Part shown: positions 6,836-12,432 of the stretch, piece after piece
Numbering within the stretch: the stretch's first letter is position 1
How the letters are laid out: the number at the start of each line of letters is the position of its first letter
DNA from: an uncultured Flavobacteriales bacterium
Lineage (GTDB): Bacteria; Bacteroidota; Bacteroidia; Flavobacteriales; BACL11
NCBI GenBank assembly: GCA_950069165.1
Contig: CATMIT010000043.1
Coordinates: 1-12,432, forward strand
Length of the DNA: 12,432 bases
Direction of reading: 5' to 3'
The notes under the pieces: model-generated
Told to the model about the DNA's origin: nothing
The model's input: only the letters and a program-made list of their open reading frames with translations
Databases searched by the model: none
Position numbers and translations under genes: made by a program

Positions 6836-9133
6836 ATGAAAAAGAGATGCCAAATATTGCTTGCATTGTTACTGTTTTGTCAGATTGCTTATGCACAAAT
6901 TACTATTGATAAAACCGCCCCTTACGATTCTCCAACATGGCTTGTAGATAATATTTTATTAGGTGGTGGAGTGGTGGCATCCAATCATTCCTATCAAGGA
7001 GATAGTATGCAAATTGGCTTTTTCAATTCCATTAACACCAATCTTGGTTTAGATAGTGGTATTGTAATGGCTACTGGCGATATCGATTTACTAGATCCAA
7101 ACTTTACGGGTTTTGGCACTAATCCTCCCAATACAGTAACGGACCCTGATTTACTAGCAGTTGCTAATTCTGTGCCACCACTTATTGGGCAAACTTTTGT
7201 AGTGTCTTCCATTAATGATGTAGCAATACTAGAGTTTGATTTTATACCAACTTCCGATACGGTAAAGTTCCGATATGTTTTTGGCTCGCAAGAATATTTT
7301 GGTTTTGAAAACTCCCAATACAATGATGTATTTGGTTTCTTTCTTTCAGGCCCTGGAATCACAGGTCCTTATTCTTCTCCGCCAACACATCCCAATGGTT
7401 CTGTAAATTTAGCCATTGTTCCCGGTTCTAATCCTCCTCTTCCAATCACTATATCTTCAGTACATAATGGAGGGGCAGGTGGTATTTTTACTCCTATTAA
7501 TGCACAATATTTTGTAGATAATTCTTCCTTAGCATTCATTAATGATGCAGATGGATACACCACTGTGTTTACAGCTGTGGCTTTGGTACAGTGTGCCCAA
7601 AGCTATCATATTCGCCTTGCTATTGCAGATGGTTCCGACCAAGGACTAAGCTCTTATGTGTGGCTAGAAGCAGGAAGTTTTACTTCTCCCACTTTAGATA
7701 TTGCTGATAATTTTGGTATCGATTCCTCTTATATGGAAATACCATGTAATGCAACCATCACCCTTACTGCTGATGGTGGAGTTGGTGCTACTTATCAATG
7801 GTACGATTCTACTAACACTATAATTAGTACTGATTCAACTGTTATAGTTGGTCCTGGAAGTTATTGGGTAGCAGCAACTTCTGTAGGTTGTGCAGTCTAT
7901 TCCGATACACTTACTGTTTTTGCTTTACTTTCTCCATCATTTGAATTAGGGATTGATTATAATATAGCATGTAATGATATTACATTAATTGATCCAACTG
8001 TATCTGGAGGGACACCACCATATTCATATAATTGGAACACAGGGAGCTCTGACACATCAATTAATGTAGGTGGCGGGTCTTACATTCTTTTAATAATAGA
8101 TACTTTTGGTTGTAATGCTAGTGATACTATAACTATTTTAGAATATCCACCACCATCATTTAATTTAGGTTCAGATTATAATGTAGCATGTAATGATATT
8201 ACATTAATTGATCCAACTGTATCTGGAGGAACACCACCATATTCATATAATTGGAACACAGGGAGCTCTGACACATCAATTAATACAGGAGGTGGGTCTT
8301 ACATTCTTTTAATAACAGATAGTCTTGGTTGTAATGTTAGTGATACTATAACTATTTTAGAAGATGCACCACCAACAGCAACTATTTCTGGTGGAGGAAG
8401 TGTTTGTGATGATGGAACAATGGTCTCTATAGATTTTAATTATAATGGCTTACTCCCATGGAATTTAAGCTATACAGATGGAGTGAATAATTTTAATCAA
8501 AATGCATTAACCTCTACTAATTTTAGTTCAAGCACATTGCAAGCTGGTGATTATACTATTACGCAAGTAACGGATTTAAATGGCTGTGTTGCTATAGTTA
8601 GTGGCTTGGCACAAGTGCAAACATATCCCTTGCCAAATGCAGTAATTACCCCTGGAGATACTAGTATTTATATTGGGCAAACCCTTAGCTTAAGCACAGC
8701 TAACTATTCCCTTTATAATTGGTTCAATGAAGAGGATTCTTTATTAGGAATTACTCAACAAATAGAAATTAGTAAAGAAGACGGCTATTATGTATGGGTG
8801 GAAGATGCGAATGGCTGTACGGATATTTCCGAATTAGTTTTTATAACTTTGCTTCCCAAAACTGAACTTTTTGTTCCTACTGCTTTTACGCCAAATGGAG
8901 ATGAGCATAATGATTTGTTTGTAATAAAAGGAGAGTTTATTAAAACCTTTCAAATGGAAGTGGTTAATCGTTGGGGGGAAGTACTTTTTACAAGCCATTC
9001 CATTGAAAAATATTGGGATGGAAAATATGAAGGAAAAGAGGTGATGCAGGGAACTTATTATTACAACATAACAATACTAGGGCAAGACAATAACTCTTTT
9101 GTAAGGCAAGGAACAATAGAGGTGATTTATTAA
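6836..9133 (+). CDS. Secreted choice-anchor L protein with tandem SprB-like repeats and gliding-motility-type C-terminal domain
   Basis: Predicted T9SS-exported surface protein of 765 residues. Residues 1-20 form a signal peptide (cleavage YAQ region, A20|Q21). The choice-anchor L domain covers about 22-287: LVDNILLGGGVV, DVAILEFDF, YVFGSQEYFGF, NDVFGFFLSGPG and YHIRLAIADGSDQG. An Ig-like domain (about 290-364) is followed by two 73-residue SprB-like repeats (367-439 and 440-512), each with CNDITLIDPTVSGGTPPYSY and GGGSYILLI. One or two further PKD/Ig-like stretches run to about 665. The tail (about 672-765: VPTAFTPNGDEHND, VVNRWGEVLF, YWDGKYEGKEVMQGTYYY) is the CHU_C/TIGR04131 gliding-motility-associated domain, used as a T9SS type B signal. 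The first half is paralogous to 2177-3784, but the tail is different. It heads a run of three genes. An adhesive or structural role is inferred; no catalytic site is seen. Confidence 0.92.
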   Translation: MKKRCQILLALLLFCQIAYAQITIDKTAPYDSPTWLVDNILLGGGVVASNHSYQGDSMQIGFFNSINTNLGLDSGIVMATGDIDLLDPNFTGFGTNPPNTVTDPDLLAVANSVPPLIGQTFVVSSINDVAILEFDFIPTSDTVKFRYVFGSQEYFGFENSQYNDVFGFFLSGPGITGPYSSPPTHPNGSVNLAIVPGSNPPLPITISSVHNGGAGGIFTPINAQYFVDNSSLAFINDADGYTTVFTAVALVQCAQSYHIRLAIADGSDQGLSSYVWLEAGSFTSPTLDIADNFGIDSSYMEIPCNATITLTADGGVGATYQWYDSTNTIISTDSTVIVGPGSYWVAATSVGCAVYSDTLTVFALLSPSFELGIDYNIACNDITLIDPTVSGGTPPYSYNWNTGSSDTSINVGGGSYILLIIDTFGCNASDTITILEYPPPSFNLGSDYNVACNDITLIDPTVSGGTPPYSYNWNTGSSDTSINTGGGSYILLITDSLGCNVSDTITILEDAPPTATISGGGSVCDDGTMVSIDFNYNGLLPWNLSYTDGVNNFNQNALTSTNFSSSTLQAGDYTITQVTDLNGCVAIVSGLAQVQTYPLPNAVITPGDTSIYIGQTLSLSTANYSLYNWFNEEDSLLGITQQIEISKEDGYYVWVEDANGCTDISELVFITLLPKTELFVPTAFTPNGDEHNDLFVIKGEFIKTFQMEVVNRWGEVLFTSHSIEKYWDGKYEGKEVMQGTYYYNITILGQDNNSFVRQGTIEVIY
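7934..8371 (+). repeat. Two tandem 219-bp units inside the choice-anchor L gene
   Basis: Unit 1 (7934-8152) and unit 2 (8153-8371) are in-frame 219-bp copies encoding 73 residues each. By hand alignment I count about 18 mismatches (roughly 92% identity) and no indels. The middle is almost identical, including a 44-bp and a 54-bp exact run separated by one synonymous change. Most differences lie toward the unit edges. This looks like a recent duplication or a homogenised repeat. Confidence 0.9.
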
Positions 9134-9148
9134 AAAAAACAATTTAAA

Positions 9149-10579
9149 ATGAAAATAAAGAAGATATTAAATTTGGCAGCCATTTTGTTAGTCTGCAATA
9201 TTAGCAGTGCACAAACCCTAAATTGGAGTGCTACCCAAACAATTAGCAGTGGTAGTCAAAATGGTTATGGACGCCCAAGAGTAGTTACAACAGCTAACAA
9301 TGAGCCACTAATTATGTGGACAAAAACAAGCACGCCAAAAAGTGTAAAAGTATCCAAATGGAATGGGACTTCATTTTCCGCTCCTTACGATATTGTTCTT
9401 CCAAGTTTAGAGGTAACCGGTTTTATAGGTCCTGAAATAGCCAGTAAAGGAGATACGGTTTATGTAATTTTTCTCTCGGCCCTTTCACCTAATTACTTTG
9501 TTTATCTTATTTCTTCCTTTGATGGCGGACTTACTTTTTCGGATACCGTAAGGGTTTCGGATAACTCAAATACAAATAAATTTGGCATGCCAAATGTAGT
9601 AGTAAATATGGATGGAAATCCAATTGTTTCATACATTGAGAGTTCTACTTCTTGGACTGACTGGAAACAAATGGTAAAAGTATCTTCTGATTTCGGAAAT
9701 ACATTTAGCCCCGCTTTTGATGTAAGCGACCTTGCTCCTGGTGAGCCTTGTGATTGCTGTAAATCTTCACTAGTAGCAAATGGAAATGAGGTTTTCTTGC
9801 TTTTTAGAAATAATGATATGGATGTCAGAAACTCTTATGTAGCCAAGTCTTCTGATGGGGGTCTTACTTTTGCCATTGTTAATGATATTGATGATGCCGA
9901 TTGGGTAATTGGTGCTTGCCCCTCCTCTTCTCCTCAAGGGATGCTATCAGGAGATTCTATTATTGTTGCCAGAAGAAGCGGAGCGAATAATAGGGATGAG
10001 ATTTTGGTTTCAGGGATAAATACTAACGATTTGCAATATGACTATAACCATAAAATTGATCCTGTCAGTTTTGGTGTGCAAGACCATCCGGAAATTGCTG
10101 GAAAAGGGGATACAATAGGAATTGTTTGGCAAGATAATCGTAATTCGTATATGGATTGCTTTTTTAGTTATTCCATAACTGGAGCATATAATCTGAGCGG
10201 TTCAGTTGTGATGAACGATACCAATAATATTGGCTCACAAACTGCTCCGGATATTTGCTTTTCCAAAGGCACATTTCATTTTGTTTATGTCAATGTTGGG
10301 GTGCATGAAATTTTATATCGTACTGCTACTTTTGCTTCTAGCACAGCAGTTAGTGAAATAGAAAAAAATCAAATAGCTATTTATCCAAATCCTGCAACAA
10401 ATAAAATAAAAATCACCACAGAATTAATGGGTGATTTAATAATAAAAGATTTAGAAGGGAAAAAGATTTTAAGTTTGACAAAAGAAAATCCAAGAAAACA
10501 GATTGATATTTCCTTTTTACCGGTTGGAATTTATACGATAGAAATTAAAGGCTCAACCTCAAAATTTATTAAACAATAA
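9149..10579 (+). CDS. Secreted sialidase-like (BNR/Asp-box) beta-propeller with CxCC motif and T9SS type A tail
   Basis: Predicted extracellular protein of 476 residues with a signal peptide (1-21, SSA|Q). The body is propeller-like, with three Asp-box motifs about 55 residues apart: SFDGGLTF (123-130), SSDFGNTF (179-186) and SSDGGLTF (234-241). A CDCC motif (C201, C203, C204) and a GACPSS motif (C257) resemble the CxCC...CP pattern remembered from many sialidase-superfamily proteins of unknown role. The four cysteines could bind a metal or form disulfides. IVWQDNRN lies near residue 330. The T9SS type A sorting domain is at about 395-476 (IAIYPNPATNKI, DLEGKKI, LPVGIYTIEI). I see no full sialidase catalytic set, such as the arginine triad with confirmed positions, so enzymatic activity is not claimed. 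It starts 15 bp after the choice-anchor gene and ends 1 bp before the next gene, consistent with an operon. Confidence 0.87.
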   Translation: MKIKKILNLAAILLVCNISSAQTLNWSATQTISSGSQNGYGRPRVVTTANNEPLIMWTKTSTPKSVKVSKWNGTSFSAPYDIVLPSLEVTGFIGPEIASKGDTVYVIFLSALSPNYFVYLISSFDGGLTFSDTVRVSDNSNTNKFGMPNVVVNMDGNPIVSYIESSTSWTDWKQMVKVSSDFGNTFSPAFDVSDLAPGEPCDCCKSSLVANGNEVFLLFRNNDMDVRNSYVAKSSDGGLTFAIVNDIDDADWVIGACPSSSPQGMLSGDSIIVARRSGANNRDEILVSGINTNDLQYDYNHKIDPVSFGVQDHPEIAGKGDTIGIVWQDNRNSYMDCFFSYSITGAYNLSGSVVMNDTNNIGSQTAPDICFSKGTFHFVYVNVGVHEILYRTATFASSTAVSEIEKNQIAIYPNPATNKIKITTELMGDLIIKDLEGKKILSLTKENPRKQIDISFLPVGIYTIEIKGSTSKFIKQ

Positions 10580-10580
10580 T

Positions 10581-12432
10581 ATGCGAAAATTAGCTTTTCT
10601 TTTGCTTAATATTTTATGCACTTTTTCCCTTATTGCCCAAACTACTGATTGGGTATTATCTTTTGGAGGAATGCAATCTGATAAAGGGATTAGTATTGGA
10701 ACTGATTCTTTAGGTTTTATTTATGTAAGCGGTTTTTATAATACTTCTGCAACTTTTGGAACTATAACCCTTTCGAATTCTCCTGCTACAGGAACAAACA
10801 AGGAAGTTTTCCTAATGAAATTAGATTCCTTGGGCACTGTGCTTTGGGTAATTACAGGAGGTGATGGAACAGGAAGTTGCTGTGATGATAGAGCGTTAGG
10901 TATGCATGTAACACCCGCAGGTAATGTGTATCTAACTGGTACATTTTGGTCCACTTTTAATATAGGAACTTGCAGTATTGGTTGGGCAAATGGGAATAGC
11001 CATGATTCCTCAATACTAACCAAAATTGATGCCAATGGTAATTGTATATGGGCTAGAACTTTTGGAGCTGATAATACCTCAGGTGGCTGTCCTTACCCCA
11101 TTTATGATGCGGATGATCATTCTTATGATGTAAAGGTAGATAAAGATGGGTTTATTTATGTGACAGGATTCTTTTCTGGGTTTAGTGCGGAATTTGATGC
11201 CATTACTTTAACCAATCCAACTTGGAGTTCTACATGTAAAGTTCTTGGTTATATTGCAAAATTTGATGATAATGGAAATGCTCTTTGGGCTGATAAATTT
11301 GATGGCATAAAAGATGAAAGAGGATCAAGAGATAATCGTTTAGCAATTGATCAATTCTCCAATATTTATGTTACTGGTGGTTTTGAAAATACTGGGACTT
11401 ACGGTCCTTTTTCTATTACTTCAAATGGGGAGTGGGATGTGTTCTTGTTTAAAATGGATAAAGATGGTAATTGGATTTGGGTAAAAAGTATAGGTAGTAA
11501 TAAAACCGACAGAGCAAATGGAATTGCTATTGATGTTTGTAATGATATTTATATCAATGGGGAATACCGTAATCCCATGGTTTTCATTGGGGCAAATGCA
11601 TCTAACGGAACCGATACCTTAAGTCATAAGCAAAAAAGGGATGTCTTTGTTGCAAAAATAAATGCCAATGGCGATTGGCAATGGGCAAAAAGAGCAAGAA
11701 GCACTGGAACAGATAAAGCATACCAAATGTCGGTGGATGCAAATAAGCAAGTATTTATTTGTGGAACTATGGGTGGTACTGCTACATTTAATAATAATTT
11801 AGTTGTTGATGCTCAAATTCCAGGAGATACAACTATGTCGGCTTGGGTAGCACAAATTGATGGAGCATCTAATAATGGAGATTGGTTGTGGGCAAAAATG
11901 GCGGGTTGCGATACGGATGATGACGACAGAACAAATGATATTTGTGTGGATGGTTTTGGAAATGTATATGCAGTTGGTTTTTTTGAAGAGTTAGCTAATT
12001 TTGATGGCACAATTTTAGATGCAACAGGTAGAAAAAAAGATATCTTTGTTTGGAAAATGAGCATGATCCCGGGTAGCTTTACTGTGAATAATATTTACGA
12101 TACTATTTATGTGGACGCAACTGTTTATAATCCTTTGGATTCTGGAATTTCAATTCTTAGTAGTTATTACATCAATGGTTGCGACACTATTTTTACCGAT
12201 TCTGTAATTCACAAACGATATGCTGTTAGAGTGATGTATGATGTAAATCCTGCTGGAACAGCAACTATTGTTATTAATGGAAATACCATTAACACCTTCC
12301 CTTATACAGAGGAATATTTTTATGGAGATGCAGTAAATTTATCAGCAAATATTAATGCTGGCTGGTATTTTGGACAATGGATATCTTTAAACAATACATT
12401 GAATACTAATGTTACCAATCCTACCAATTTTA
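10581..12432 (+). CDS. Secreted SBBP-like seven-bladed beta-propeller protein with InlB B-repeat-like domain (3' end outside window)
   Basis: The reading frame is open from the ATG at 10581 to the window edge (617 codons, no stop), so the C-terminus is missing. Residues 1-19 form a signal peptide (LIA|Q). About 21-495 is a beta-propeller. Seven segments of the form D-x-x-G-x-I/V-Y-V-x-G-x-F occur in series (FIYVSGFY, NVYLTGTF, FIYVTGFF, NIYVTGGF, DIYINGEY, QVFICGTM, NVYAVGFF). The first six are each followed by a K/Q-I/M/F-D/N-x-x-G-x-x-x-W strand. This is the SBBP-repeat pattern. From about 544 an InlB/Listeria B-repeat-like domain follows (RVMYDVNPAGTATIVING, GDAVNLSANINAGWYFGQW). A T9SS sorting tail is expected beyond the edge but is not visible. 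The gene begins 1 bp after the preceding stop. A surface recognition or binding role is inferred only from the architecture. Confidence 0.88.
   Translation, partial: MRKLAFLLLNILCTFSLIAQTTDWVLSFGGMQSDKGISIGTDSLGFIYVSGFYNTSATFGTITLSNSPATGTNKEVFLMKLDSLGTVLWVITGGDGTGSCCDDRALGMHVTPAGNVYLTGTFWSTFNIGTCSIGWANGNSHDSSILTKIDANGNCIWARTFGADNTSGGCPYPIYDADDHSYDVKVDKDGFIYVTGFFSGFSAEFDAITLTNPTWSSTCKVLGYIAKFDDNGNALWADKFDGIKDERGSRDNRLAIDQFSNIYVTGGFENTGTYGPFSITSNGEWDVFLFKMDKDGNWIWVKSIGSNKTDRANGIAIDVCNDIYINGEYRNPMVFIGANASNGTDTLSHKQKRDVFVAKINANGDWQWAKRARSTGTDKAYQMSVDANKQVFICGTMGGTATFNNNLVVDAQIPGDTTMSAWVAQIDGASNNGDWLWAKMAGCDTDDDDRTNDICVDGFGNVYAVGFFEELANFDGTILDATGRKKDIFVWKMSMIPGSFTVNNIYDTIYVDATVYNPLDSGISILSSYYINGCDTIFTDSVIHKRYAVRVMYDVNPAGTATIVINGNTINTFPYTEEYFYGDAVNLSANINAGWYFGQWISLNNTLNTNVTNPTNF

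Noticed and set aside
6994..7563. Two minus-strand open frames inside choice-anchor L gene 2
   Set aside because: They mirror the Gly/Pro/Ser-rich codons of a strongly supported plus-strand gene, and the translated sequence shows no family features.
7934..8371. CRISPR-like or mobile repeat
   Set aside because: The two 219-bp units are in frame, contiguous without spacers and encode a SprB-like domain, so they are a coding repeat.
10736..12064. Minus-strand open frames (10736-11035, 11813-12064) in the last region
   Set aside because: The plus-strand frame from 10581 is open to the edge with a signal peptide and regular propeller repeats, so the minus-strand frames are shadows.

Overview
The window reads as a low-GC member of the Bacteroidota, probably an environmental Flavobacteriales-like or related lineage. 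Four large proteins have classical signal peptides ending in Ala-Gln. Three carry a visible Por secretion system (type IX, T9SS) sorting tail, and the fourth runs off the window before its C-terminus. Three promoter-like sites match the Bacteroidota -7 consensus TAnnTTTG. Strong Shine-Dalgarno sites are mostly absent.

Layout. (1) 1-2101: the C-terminal end of a small cysteine-rich DUF5522-type protein overlaps the start of a complete urocanate hydratase (hutU, histidine degradation). The hydratase is of the long, animal-like class. (2) 2177-3784: a secreted choice-anchor L protein with a SprB-type repeat and a T9SS type A tail. (3) 3785-4210: a gap without a functional gene. It holds a decayed, truncated IS3-family OrfA-like transposase remnant on the minus strand (two in-frame stops, 3' end missing), then a short direct repeat and a -7 element directly ahead of truA. 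(4) 4211-6765: truA (tRNA pseudouridine 38-40 synthase), followed 62 bp later by a full-length ABC exporter half-transporter. (5) 6836-12432: a tight run of three secreted-protein genes in the same direction, with gaps of 15 bp and 1 bp. They are a second choice-anchor L protein with two near-identical 73-residue SprB-like repeats and a gliding-motility-type (CHU_C, type B) tail; a BNR/Asp-box sialidase-like propeller with a CxCC motif and a type A tail; and a seven-bladed SBBP-like propeller followed by an InlB B-repeat-like domain, cut by the window edge.

How they work together. The housekeeping genes (hutU, truA, ABC exporter) lie between secreted-protein genes. The two choice-anchor L proteins are clear paralogues on either side of truA and the exporter gene, but they end in different T9SS sorting domains. 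The 6836-12432 run is best read as an operon of cell-surface or secreted adhesin- or propeller-type proteins delivered by T9SS. No T9SS machinery gene is in the window. I see no CRISPR array, tRNA, rRNA, phage or defence module. The most distinctive points are the 219-bp tandem duplication, the self-closing seven-blade architecture, the CxCC sialidase-like protein, the near-leaderless promoters and the IS remnant.
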